The notes under the pieces: generated by a model
Databases searched by the model: none
Seen by the model: only the letters and a program-made list of their open reading frames with translations
What the model was told of the DNA's origin: nothing
Position numbers and translations under genes: made by a program
Shown: one piece after another, positions 15,534 through 23,674 of the stretch
Numbering within the stretch: the first letter of the stretch is position 1
Layout: every line of letters begins with the position of its first letter
Source of the DNA: Actinobacteria bacterium OV450
GTDB taxonomy: Bacteria; Actinomycetota; Actinomycetes; Streptomycetales; Streptomycetaceae
Length of the DNA: 44,661 nt
NCBI GenBank assembly: GCA_001298555.1
Contig: LJCW01000339.1
Location: 1-44,661 of the forward strand
Direction: 5' to 3'

Positions 15534-17528
15534 ATGGGCTCCAAGCGGCTGCGCGGCGCACTCGGCGTTCTGATCACCTCTGGGCTCATCCTCAGCTTCA
15601 TCGGCATGCTGGTCGCCGTCGCGTTCGTCTCCCTCCCCCTGTTCGCCGGCTGTGCCGCGCTGAGCTACGTCGCCGACCTGATGCTCCACAACACCGAGTC
15701 GCCGACACTGGAAAAGCTGCGCGACTCGCGCTTCGGCCTGACGATGCGCTTCCTCATCCGGCAGTTCCTGCTGCTGGGCCTGTGCGGGGCCATCTCCGAC
15801 ATCGAGTCGTTCGTGGCGCAGATGACCACCATCGGCCTGCTCCTGCTGTTCATCCTCCAGCTCGCGTACGGCGCGCTCCTCAAGCACGTCCGCAAGATGC
15901 GCAACGAGCTTCCGTTCACCACGCGGGGACTGGACCTGGAGGCGCTCGGCATCCGCCGCATGCCGCACCCGTTCCTGATGAACAAGCACGTCCGCAAGAC
16001 GCTGCACCTGGACATCCCGCTGGTGGCCGGCGCACTCGCCACCATCGCGACGGACGACTGGCGCTTCGTCACGTACGGCATGATCACCACGGTCTTCCTC
16101 GCCTACTTCTCCCTGCTGGTGCTGGTGCCCGACGCGCGCAACGCGCTCAAGCTGCCCACCACCGACGAGGCCATCGAGGAACTCAACCACCAGCTGGCCG
16201 AATATCGCCCCCAGATCGCCCTCTACTTCACGTTCGCGGCCGTCTCCAAAGACTTCATGTACCAGGTGAACATGTGGCTGGAGTCGCTGGAGGCACTGGA
16301 GCTGCGGCCCATCATCGTGCTCCGCGAGCGGGCCACCCTGCGCTACCTGGACGCCACCTCGGTCCCCGTCATCTGCATTCCGAAAGCGGACAATCTCGCA
16401 CGTATCGAGATGAACGAACTCCGTGTCGCGCTCTACCCCGGCAACGCGGGCAAGAACGTGCACATGCTCCAGCGCGCCGAGGTCAAGCACGTCTTCATCG
16501 GTCACGGCGACAGCGACAAGCTCGCGAGCAGCAACCGGGTCAGCAAGGTCTTCGACGAGATCTGGGTGGCCGGCCGAGCCGGCCGCGACCGCTACGAGCG
16601 CATCAAGCACGCCGTGTCGCACCACCAGATCGTCGAGGTCGGACGCCCCCAGCTGATGCCCCTGCACCGCTGGACCGGCCGGGTCGCGAACCCCGTCCCC
16701 ACGGTCATCTACGCCCCCACCTGGGAGGGCTGGACCGACGACGCCTGCTACACCTCGGTCATCCCGGCCGGCGAGAAGCTGATCAAGGCGCTGCTCGACT
16801 ACGACCGCGACATCCGCATCATCTACAAGCCGCACCCGCTGACCGGCTCGCGCTCCGCCGAGGCCGCCGCCGCGCACCGCCGCGTCATCGCCCTCCTCGA
16901 AGAGGACAACGCCCGGCGCTTCGGCCGCAACCTCACCGACTCCAAGGCCGCCGCCAAGAAGCTCGCCCGGATCGACCAGCGCATCGCCGACCTCTCCGAG
17001 CGCGGCGTCCGGTCCAAGTACCCGGACCTCACCGAGGAGGAGCGGACCGCGCGCATCCGGCGCAGCCGCAACCAGGCGGGGGCCCTGTACTGGAACGCCG
17101 TCCCCGACGGGGCGCACCACGTGGTGACCGAGCGGATCCCCGCCCTGTACGACTGCTTCAACCAGTCCGACCTGCTCATCGGCGACATGTCCAGCGTCGT
17201 CTCCGACTTCGTGGCGACCCTGAAGCCGTACGCGATCTTCAACCTGGACGGCCTGCCCGACGACCAGTTCCGCAACGAGCAGCGCACGGCCTACGCCTCG
17301 TACCTGCTCGACGGTGACTGCAACGGTCTGGCGGAGGCCATCGAGGCGACGCTGAACCCGCGCGAGGACGTCATGGCGCCCTACCGCGAGCAGCTCAAGG
17401 AGTACCTCCTGGGCGAGGAGTACCCGCCCAGCATCGTCCGCTTCAACGCGGCCGCCAACAACCTCTACCGGCGGGGGCTGCGCGACTTCCCCATCGAATA
17501 CCCGGAGCAGGTCCCCTACCCCGTGTAG
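15534..17528 (+). CDS. Membrane-anchored CDP-glycerol/CDP-ribitol polymerase (TagF/TarL-type)
   Basis: A 664-residue protein of the CDP-glycerol:poly(glycerophosphate) glycerophosphotransferase family, which polymerises glycerol- or ribitol-phosphate into wall teichoic acid. About residues 300-660 contain the family signature: HVFIGHGDSDKLASSNRVSK (catalytic His near 324), FDEIWVAGRAGRDRY, VIYAPTWEGW, IIYKPHPLTGS and LLIGDMSSVVSDFVATLKPYA. The first ~210 residues carry about five hydrophobic segments, which is unusual: canonical TagF/TarL associate peripherally with the membrane. The ATG at 15534 follows GGGGAGG. The downstream CDP-ribitol enzyme suggests the donor is CDP-ribitol, which is an inference. 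Confidence 0.87.
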   Translation: MGSKRLRGALGVLITSGLILSFIGMLVAVAFVSLPLFAGCAALSYVADLMLHNTESPTLEKLRDSRFGLTMRFLIRQFLLLGLCGAISDIESFVAQMTTIGLLLLFILQLAYGALLKHVRKMRNELPFTTRGLDLEALGIRRMPHPFLMNKHVRKTLHLDIPLVAGALATIATDDWRFVTYGMITTVFLAYFSLLVLVPDARNALKLPTTDEAIEELNHQLAEYRPQIALYFTFAAVSKDFMYQVNMWLESLEALELRPIIVLRERATLRYLDATSVPVICIPKADNLARIEMNELRVALYPGNAGKNVHMLQRAEVKHVFIGHGDSDKLASSNRVSKVFDEIWVAGRAGRDRYERIKHAVSHHQIVEVGRPQLMPLHRWTGRVANPVPTVIYAPTWEGWTDDACYTSVIPAGEKLIKALLDYDRDIRIIYKPHPLTGSRSAEAAAAHRRVIALLEEDNARRFGRNLTDSKAAAKKLARIDQRIADLSERGVRSKYPDLTEEERTARIRRSRNQAGALYWNAVPDGAHHVVTERIPALYDCFNQSDLLIGDMSSVVSDFVATLKPYAIFNLDGLPDDQFRNEQRTAYASYLLDGDCNGLAEAIEATLNPREDVMAPYREQLKEYLLGEEYPPSIVRFNAAANNLYRRGLRDFPIEYPEQVPYPV

Positions 17529-17620
17529 CCGGACCCTCCCCCGGGCATCCGCGTCGCACCGCCCGTCCACCCCGCCCCGCACCACCGCCGTGCCGCACCC
17601 TCACTCAGGAAGAAGGAGCC

Positions 17621-19126
17621 TTGTCCTCCAGACCTGCCCCCCACCGCACCGTCGCCGTCGTTCTCGCGGGTGGCACCGGCCAGCGCATCGGACTCGAAAT
17701 ACCGAAGCAGCTGCTCAAGATCGCCGGAAAGCCGATCCTGGAGCACACCCTCCACGTCTTCGAGAACGCCCCGGACGTCGACGAGGTGATCCTCCTGATG
17801 ACGCCCGCGTACGTGGAGGACGCCCGCCGCATCGTCGAACGGGCGAAGCTGGGCAAGGTCACGCAGGTACTGGCCGGCGGCTCCACCCGCAGCGAGACCA
17901 CCAGGATCGCCATCGAGGCCGCGGCCACCGGGCTCGGCGAGGGCGAGGACTGCAACCTCCTCTTCCACGACGCGGTCCGCCCGCTGCTCTCGCAGCGCGT
18001 GGTGCGCGAGTGCGTCGAGTCCCTGGAGCGCTACCAGGCCGTCGACGTCGCCATCCCGTCCTCCGACACCGTCATCGTGACCCGCACCCACGGCAACGAC
18101 GGCGAGTTCATCACCGAGGTCCCGGACCGCTCGCGGCTGCGCCGCGGCCAGACCCCGCAGGGCTTCCGCCTCTCCACGATCCGCGCCGCGTACGAGCGGG
18201 CCGCCGCGGACCCGTTCTTCCAGGCCACCGACGACTGCTCCGTCGTCGTCAAGTACCTGCCCCACGTCCCGGTGCACATCGTCACCGGCGACGACTACAA
18301 CATGAAGGTCACCCAGCCCGTCGACGTCTTCATCGCCGACAAGCTGTTCCAGCTCGCCTCCCACGCCGCGCCCGCCCAGGCCGGCGAGGCCGCGTACCGC
18401 GAGCAGCTGGCCGGCAAGACGATGGTGGTCTTCGGCGGCTCGTACGGCATCGGCGCCGACATCTCCCGCATCGCGGAGGGCTTCGGCGCCCGCGTCTTCG
18501 CCCTGGGCCGCTCCACCACCGGCACGCACGTCGAGAACCCCGCCCACGTCGAGGAGGCCCTGGCCCACGCCTACGCCGAGACCGGCCGCATCGACTACGT
18601 CGTCAACACGGCGGGCGTGCTGCGCGTCGGCCGCCTCGACGAGGCCGATGACGACACGATCCGGGAGGCGCTGGAGGTCAACTACCTCGCCCCCGTCAAC
18701 ATCGCCCGGACGTCGTACAAGTACCTCAGCGAGACCCGGGGCCAGCTGCTGCTCTTCACCTCCAGCAGCTACACCCGCGGCCGCGCCGAGTACAGCCTGT
18801 ACTCCTCGACCAAGGCCGCCATGGTCAACCTGACCCAGGCCCTCGCCGACGAGTGGGCCGAGGACGGCATCCGCGTCAACTGCGTGAACCCGGAGCGCAC
18901 CGCCACCCCGATGCGCACCAAGGCGTTCGGCCAGGAGCCCTCGGGATCGCTGCTCACCTCCGAGTCGGTCGCCCTGACCTCGCTGGACGTCCTCCTCTCC
19001 GAGATGACCGGCCACGTCATCGACGTGCGCAAGCAGGACCCGACCACGACGCCGGCGCAGCGCTCGGGCTTCGAGGCCGCGCTGGCGTCCGTACTGATCG
19101 CGACCACGGAGGACCAGGGGGTCTAG
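17621..19126 (+). CDS. Bifunctional ribitol-5-phosphate cytidylyltransferase / ribulose-5-phosphate reductase (Bcs1/Acs-like IspD-SDR fusion)
   Basis: A 501-residue two-domain protein. Residues about 8-245 are an IspD/TarI nucleotidyltransferase (VVLAGGTGQRIG, IPKQLLKIAGKPILEH, HDAVRPLLS, RGQTPQGFRLS). From residue 265 there is a short-chain dehydrogenase: a GGSYGIG nucleotide motif, NTAGVLRVG and the YxxxK pair Tyr394-Lys398 in YSSTKAAM. This domain order matches Haemophilus Bcs1, which reduces ribulose-5-phosphate and activates the ribitol-5-phosphate with CTP. I infer the same role rather than MEP-pathway IspD. The start is TTG 17621, supported by AGAAGGAG at 17611-17618. The stop is two bases before the next GTG. 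Confidence 0.85.
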   Translation: MSSRPAPHRTVAVVLAGGTGQRIGLEIPKQLLKIAGKPILEHTLHVFENAPDVDEVILLMTPAYVEDARRIVERAKLGKVTQVLAGGSTRSETTRIAIEAAATGLGEGEDCNLLFHDAVRPLLSQRVVRECVESLERYQAVDVAIPSSDTVIVTRTHGNDGEFITEVPDRSRLRRGQTPQGFRLSTIRAAYERAAADPFFQATDDCSVVVKYLPHVPVHIVTGDDYNMKVTQPVDVFIADKLFQLASHAAPAQAGEAAYREQLAGKTMVVFGGSYGIGADISRIAEGFGARVFALGRSTTGTHVENPAHVEEALAHAYAETGRIDYVVNTAGVLRVGRLDEADDDTIREALEVNYLAPVNIARTSYKYLSETRGQLLLFTSSSYTRGRAEYSLYSSTKAAMVNLTQALADEWAEDGIRVNCVNPERTATPMRTKAFGQEPSGSLLTSESVALTSLDVLLSEMTGHVIDVRKQDPTTTPAQRSGFEAALASVLIATTEDQGV

Positions 19127-19128
19127 GC

Positions 19129-19938
19129 GTGACGTACGCACCCGGACAGCAGCAGCACGGCCGACGCCCGAGGATCTTCGTGGCCGGTGGCTCCAACGAG
19201 GTCAGCCGCCCGTACAGCTTCCTGCCCATGGCCGGGTGGGCGCAGGTCCTGCCCCTCTTCCTCACGGACGAGGTGGAGGTGGTCGCCTGCGGCTGGGCGC
19301 GGGCGAGCTCTAAGAGCTTCCGTGAGCGCGGCAGGCTCCAGTGGATCCTCGACACCATGGAGGCCGGGGACTACCTGCTGTTCGGCTTCGGCCAGACCGA
19401 CTGGAAGCCCGACCCCGGCCTGCACACCGACCCGTTCACCACGTTCCTCGAACACATGAGGGCGTACGTGGACGGCGCGCGGGAACGCCAGGGGCACCCG
19501 GTGATCTATCTGCCGTACGAGCGGCGGCGGATCGACCGGCACGGCAACGTGGCCCGGTTCCTCGGCGACTACCCGGTCGCCGCGCGCCGGCTGGCCGAGG
19601 AGGAGCACGTCCCGGTCGTGGACATGTACGGGCAGAGCCTGCAGTGGTGGGAGGAGCTCGGGCCGGAGGCGACCAAGTCCGTGTTCACCCACCTGCGCCG
19701 CGGCGAGCCCCTGCTCCAGGACGTCCTGGACGGGGACAACGTGCACCTGCGGGCCGAGGGCGCCGTCGAGTGCGCCCGGTTCGCCGTCCGCAGCATGCTC
19801 GAACAGGGCGTCATCCCGTCCCACTGGGGCCGCGACCTCGACCGCACGCGCTTCTCGTACGACGAGATGGGCTGGCTGGACGAGGAGACGTTCAAGCACC
19901 GCACCGCGTCCCGTGTGTCCCAGTTCCCCGGCGCCTAA
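19129..19938 (+). CDS. SGNH/rhamnogalacturonan acetylesterase-like hydrolase in teichoic acid operon
   Basis: A 269-residue protein whose layout follows SGNH esterases of the rhamnogalacturonan acetylesterase type. Block I is FVAGGSNEVSRPY (candidate Ser22, with GGS replacing GDS), then GWAQVLPLF, block II-like RASSKSFRERGRLQWI, block III-like GDYLLFGFGQTDWKPD and block V DNVHLRAEGA (Asp203, His206). The block III Asn of G-x-N-D is replaced (GQTD), so activity or substrate may differ. There is no signal peptide, which suggests a cytoplasmic role. Its GTG start is two bases after the previous stop, and the next gene follows 12 bases later, so it belongs to the operon. Removal or transfer of O-acyl groups on the polymer precursor is one possibility. 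Confidence 0.72.
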   Translation: MTYAPGQQQHGRRPRIFVAGGSNEVSRPYSFLPMAGWAQVLPLFLTDEVEVVACGWARASSKSFRERGRLQWILDTMEAGDYLLFGFGQTDWKPDPGLHTDPFTTFLEHMRAYVDGARERQGHPVIYLPYERRRIDRHGNVARFLGDYPVAARRLAEEEHVPVVDMYGQSLQWWEELGPEATKSVFTHLRRGEPLLQDVLDGDNVHLRAEGAVECARFAVRSMLEQGVIPSHWGRDLDRTRFSYDEMGWLDEETFKHRTASRVSQFPGA

Positions 19939-19950
19939 GGAGTCCCGCAC

Positions 19951-20760
19951 GTGAACCACCTCCTGTGCCGGGGCCGGGCCCTGGGGGACGAACCGTCCCT
20001 GGGCGCCGTCTACGCGGCCCTGTACAGCTCGGCCGACCCGCGCCATGGCCTGGCCCCCGGCGAGACCGTCCAGCTCGGCCTGTCCGTGGCGCCCGACCAC
20101 GGTGCCCCGCGCGGCTGCGCCTACCTGCTGGAGGCGCCGCTGGCCGACTCCGCCGACGTCGTCGCCTTCCAGGGGCTGGAGTACTTCCCGCGGCAGCGTT
20201 GGTTCCGGCTCCGCGCCGAAGCCGGCGAGACCGGCACCGCCGTCCTGCACCTGCGCGTCCACGACACGCTCACCGCACCCCGGATCCGGCCCCAGATCGT
20301 GGTCGCTGTTCCGGACGCGACCGGCCGCAAGCTCGTCCGGACGGCCAAGCTCGACGCCGACGCCCTGCCGTTGCGGCCTGCGACGGCCCGGAGCCTGCGC
20401 ATCACGGCCGGACCGGGCGGGCCGGGCACGGTCAACGTGCTGTCCGCCGCCCCGGCGGGGAGCACCGCCGTCTCCGTGACGCAGCCGCGCGGCGGGGATG
20501 CGCAGCTGTCGTACGACGGCTGGGTGACGTACACCCCCGCCCCCTCCTTCACCGGCTACGACCGCTTCGAGTACACGGTGGCGACGCCGGCCGGAGAGAA
20601 ACAGACCTCCCACGTGAACGTGTTCGTGGGCTCCCTGGAACACACCCCCGGCGTTTTCCCGGCGCAGCCCGCGGACGTCGCCTTCCGGCCCTGGCAGTGG
20701 CCCGAGCTCAGCGGGGAGATGCCGTGGCCCCGTCCCGGCCGGACCGCGCGGAACCGATGA
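19951..20760 (+). CDS. Protein of unknown function with a C-terminal Ig/cadherin-like segment
   Basis: I do not recognise this 269-residue family. It has no signal peptide or membrane helix. Residues about 50-130 look beta-rich (VQLGLSVAPDH, YLLEAPLADSADVVAFQGLEYFP, TAVLHLRVHD). Residues about 145-225 resemble a bacterial Ig or cadherin-like module, with YDGWVTYTPAPSFTGYDRFEYTV and a following VNVFVG strand. The tail is Pro/Trp/Arg-rich. The GTG at 19951 follows TAAGGAG, in which the ribosome binding site overlaps the previous stop. It sits between the SGNH gene and a TarS-like glycosyltransferase gene, so a part in polymer decoration or complex assembly is a reasonable guess only. Confidence 0.75.
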   Translation: MNHLLCRGRALGDEPSLGAVYAALYSSADPRHGLAPGETVQLGLSVAPDHGAPRGCAYLLEAPLADSADVVAFQGLEYFPRQRWFRLRAEAGETGTAVLHLRVHDTLTAPRIRPQIVVAVPDATGRKLVRTAKLDADALPLRPATARSLRITAGPGGPGTVNVLSAAPAGSTAVSVTQPRGGDAQLSYDGWVTYTPAPSFTGYDRFEYTVATPAGEKQTSHVNVFVGSLEHTPGVFPAQPADVAFRPWQWPELSGEMPWPRPGRTARNR

Positions 20761-20773
20761 GGAACACAGGACC

Positions 20774-22375
20774 ATGAACACCGCCGCCGTGCGCCCCACC
20801 GACGTCAAGGACGTGACCGTCGCGGTCCGCGTCCGCAACCAGGCCGCCGCGCTCGACGCCTGCCTGGCCTCCGTCTTCGTGCAGACCATCGGCACGGACC
20901 GGCTGGAGGTCATCGGCGTCGACGACGGGTCGACCGACGAGAGCGGGTCCGTCCTGGCCCGCGCGGCCCATCAGTACCCCGCGTTCGTACGCGTCGGGCA
21001 GGTCTCGCAGGGGCTGAGTCCGGCCGGGGCGCGCAACTGGGCGCTGAGCCAGGTCCGCGGGCGGTACGTCATCTTCCTGGAGGCCACGGACCGGCTGGCA
21101 CCCGACGCGCTGGAGCGGATGGTCGCGGCGGCCGACGCGAACGAGGCCGACGTCGTGCTGGGCAAGCTGGAGAGCTCCGGCCGCCACACGGTGGCGACGT
21201 CGATGTTCCGCAAGAACCAGGCCTATGCCGATCTCTACGCATCGCGCCTGTACTGGTCGCTGACGCCGGACAAGCTGTTCCGCACCAGCCTGCTCCAGCG
21301 GCGCGGGCTGGCCTTCCCCACCGACATGACGATCGGCGACGACCAGGCGTTCACCGCCGGCGCGTTCATCGGCGCGGACAACGTCTCGGTGGTCGGGGAC
21401 GCGACCTGCGTGGTCAAGGGCCCCTCCCCGGCCTCCCGCGCCACCCTGCCGGACCGGGTCGCCCTGGCCTCCCGGATGCTGTCGCTGGTCGCCGCGCAGC
21501 TGCCCGAGGGGCCGCGCCGGGACAAGCTCCAGTCGCGGCACCTGGAGGTGGAGCTCGGCAAGCCGACCGCGGCCGCGCTGCTGGCCGGCACGGACCCGGC
21601 GGAGCGGGACCAGGCACTGTGGGCCGCGGCCGAGGTGCTGCGCACCCAGGCCTCCCCGGGCGCGCTGGCTCTGCTGCCGCGCACGGTGGCCGTACGGTTC
21701 GCCCTGCTCGCGCAGGGGCGGTTCGCCGAGGCACAGCGGATGGCCGCGTTCGAGGCGGACAAGGACCGGCCGGCCGTACGCAACACGGTGGAGAACGGCC
21801 GGGTGTACACGACGCTGCCGTTCTTCCGCGATCCGCAGGTGGGGCTGCCGGACGAACTGTTCGACATCACGGGCGACATGACGGTCACCCACCAGCTCCA
21901 GAAGGCGCGGTGGGAGGGGCCGATGCTGACGCTGGACGGCTTCGCTTTCTACGAGCAGCTGTCGACGAAGGACCGCACCACACGGGTGGTGCTGCGGGAG
22001 CGGACGAGCGGTGCGCAGGAGAGCTACGCGGTGACGGCCCGCCGGGACGACGCGCTCACCAACGCCAAGGGCAAGCCCCGGGCGATGGGCCGGTTCTCGG
22101 CCCGGGTCAACCTGGCGCAGACCTCCAGCGGCTGGCCGCTGCCGCCGGGCACCTGGGACGCGTACCTCGCGGTCGGGTTCGAGGGCGTGACCCAGGAGGT
22201 GCGGCTCGGGCCGAAGCGCTCCGCGGACCTGGACACGACCGCCCGGAGGCCGGTGCCGGTCGGGGCGGCGCCCGGTGCGCGGGGCATGGAGCTGGCCGCC
22301 GTGGCCTACTACACGGAGACGGGCGGGCTCAGCATCGAGGTGTTCCAGCGGACGCCGCTGCCGCGGCAGGCCTGA
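20774..22375 (+). CDS. GT2 glycosyltransferase resembling wall teichoic acid GlcNAc transferase TarS
   Basis: A 533-residue protein. About residues 12-230 form a family 2 glycosyltransferase fold: VAVRVRNQAAALDACLASVF, the nucleotide-sugar motif VDDGSTDES (Asp50-Asp51), GARNWALSQVRGRYVIFLEATD, and IGDDQAFTAG (Asp189-Asp190), where the catalytic base of TarS lies in its EDQ motif. The stretch SRLYWSLTPDKLFRTSLLQ is close to what I recall of Staphylococcus TarS. The DXD-like position reads EATD (103-106), a departure. The C-terminal ~180 residues are beta-rich with WDAYLAVGFEGVTQEVRLG, as in the C-terminal modules of TarS. I infer glycosylation of ribitol-phosphate units with UDP-GlcNAc or a similar sugar. 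It is the last gene of the plus-strand run. Confidence 0.8.
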   Translation: MNTAAVRPTDVKDVTVAVRVRNQAAALDACLASVFVQTIGTDRLEVIGVDDGSTDESGSVLARAAHQYPAFVRVGQVSQGLSPAGARNWALSQVRGRYVIFLEATDRLAPDALERMVAAADANEADVVLGKLESSGRHTVATSMFRKNQAYADLYASRLYWSLTPDKLFRTSLLQRRGLAFPTDMTIGDDQAFTAGAFIGADNVSVVGDATCVVKGPSPASRATLPDRVALASRMLSLVAAQLPEGPRRDKLQSRHLEVELGKPTAAALLAGTDPAERDQALWAAAEVLRTQASPGALALLPRTVAVRFALLAQGRFAEAQRMAAFEADKDRPAVRNTVENGRVYTTLPFFRDPQVGLPDELFDITGDMTVTHQLQKARWEGPMLTLDGFAFYEQLSTKDRTTRVVLRERTSGAQESYAVTARRDDALTNAKGKPRAMGRFSARVNLAQTSSGWPLPPGTWDAYLAVGFEGVTQEVRLGPKRSADLDTTARRPVPVGAAPGARGMELAAVAYYTETGGLSIEVFQRTPLPRQA

Positions 22376-22403
22376 CGCCCGGCACCGGCGGCCCGAGTCC
22401 GGC

Positions 22404-23561
22404 TCAGGCCGCTTCCCAGGGGCCGAACACCAGCCCCTGCTGCGTGGTGTCCTGGCGGGTGCAGACCAGCGAGCCGTCCGCGTCGAACGCTGCGACGACG
22501 ATCCGGCCCGAGCGGTCCACCGCCACCTGGGGTGCGTACGCGCCGTGCCCGCCGAGGGAGGCCCACCAGGTGCCGTAGCCCTCGTTCTCGGTGACGTAGG
22601 CGGTGACTTCGATGTCGCCGCCGGCGCCGGTCTGCGCAAGGACCGTGCAGTCGTAGCCGCCGAGATCGGCCCGTGCGACACCCGGGGCCCCGCTGCCGCC
22701 CGCACCGCCGAGGCCCATCAGGCCGCCCTGGACGCCCTGCTGGCCGGCCCGCCACGCGACGAGCGAGCCGTCGCCGGGGTAGCGCCAGAAGTAGGTGACC
22801 CGGCGCGGGCCCGTCTCGCAGACGGCCGGAGTGCCGGGGACGACCGCGGTGGGGATGCGGTGCGCGAGCGCGAACCGGCCCTGGCCGACGCCGGCCCAGC
22901 GGTCGGCGCCGGCCGGCCCGAGGACGAGCATCTCCAGCTGGCCGCCGGCGGGCATCAGCGGGGTCACACCGCTCTCGTACGGCTCCGGGGCCACCTGCTT
23001 CCAGCCGCCCCACGCGCCCTCGGCGTTGCGGCTGCGGCGCAGGACACCGCCGCGGCGCATCGAGACGAGCACGTGCGTGGAGCCGGAGCGCTGGTTGACG
23101 GCGATGCGCGGCGGGCCGGCGAGCCGGTCGTCGGCGGGGCCGCCGCGCAGCCCGGGGGTGCCCAGACCGTGCCAGTCCATCATTGCGCGGCCCGGCTGGA
23201 ACTGGGTGGAAACGATGACTTCCGGCCGCCCGGAACCGTCCTGGGCGGCCCGGAGCGCGACGAAGTGCACGTACCCCTCGCGGCTCTGCGCCATCGAGAC
23301 GGTACCCATCCAGCCCGGCACCTCGAAGACGTCGGGGCCGGTCCAGCCCGTGCGCGGCGCCGCGGCCTCGGTCCAGCGCAGCAGGCCGTGCGGGGTGCAG
23401 GCATAGGCCGTCAGCCGGCCGTCGCTCCCCCTGAACAGCCAGTTTCCGGCCGGCGGCGAGGAGCGGCGGGAACCCGGTCCACCCGGGGGCGCCGGTTGCG
23501 CCCCGCGGGCGGAAGAGGCGGTACGGGCACCGCCTTTGCCTCGGATCACGCCGCTGTCCAC
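22404..23561 (-). CDS. PLL/fucolectin-like beta-propeller protein, unknown role
   Basis: A 385-residue protein made of repeated beta-sheet units with spaced Trp/Gly motifs such as NWLFRGSDGRLTAY, RWTEAAAPRTGWTGPDVFEVPGW, GVLRRSRNAEGAWGGWKQV, TYFWRYPGDGSLVAWRAG and RIVVAAFDADGSLVCTRQ. This pattern fits PLL-like lectins and related propellers that bind sugars. The N-terminus is low-complexity (Arg/Gly/Ser/Pro) and I see no signal peptide. The start at GTG 23561 has only a weak ribosome binding site, and a later start is possible. It converges on the TarS-like gene and is divergent from the LCP gene. A role in binding the decorated wall polymer is speculation from position. Confidence 0.7.
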   Translation of the reverse strand: MDSGVIRGKGGARTASSARGAQPAPPGGPGSRRSSPPAGNWLFRGSDGRLTAYACTPHGLLRWTEAAAPRTGWTGPDVFEVPGWMGTVSMAQSREGYVHFVALRAAQDGSGRPEVIVSTQFQPGRAMMDWHGLGTPGLRGGPADDRLAGPPRIAVNQRSGSTHVLVSMRRGGVLRRSRNAEGAWGGWKQVAPEPYESGVTPLMPAGGQLEMLVLGPAGADRWAGVGQGRFALAHRIPTAVVPGTPAVCETGPRRVTYFWRYPGDGSLVAWRAGQQGVQGGLMGLGGAGGSGAPGVARADLGGYDCTVLAQTGAGGDIEVTAYVTENEGYGTWWASLGGHGAYAPQVAVDRSGRIVVAAFDADGSLVCTRQDTTQQGLVFGPWEAA

Positions 23562-23674
23562 CCATCTGCCGAGAATGTCCTGCTCAAGCGGCAGAGCTCT
23601 TCACCGGAAAGAACCAGCCACTCGAAAGTGTGTCTTATGATGCACCCCATCGATAATAGAAGGGCTCTGCCTCC

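Noticed and set aside
17621..18400. MEP-pathway ispD
   Set aside because: The fused SDR domain and the teichoic acid neighbours fit CDP-ribitol synthesis better, although the cytidylyltransferase motif alone cannot separate them.
22309..23565. A 418-codon minus-strand frame overlapping the beta-propeller gene
   Set aside because: It is Arg-rich and motif-free, whereas the frame ending at 22404 gives clear repeated beta units.
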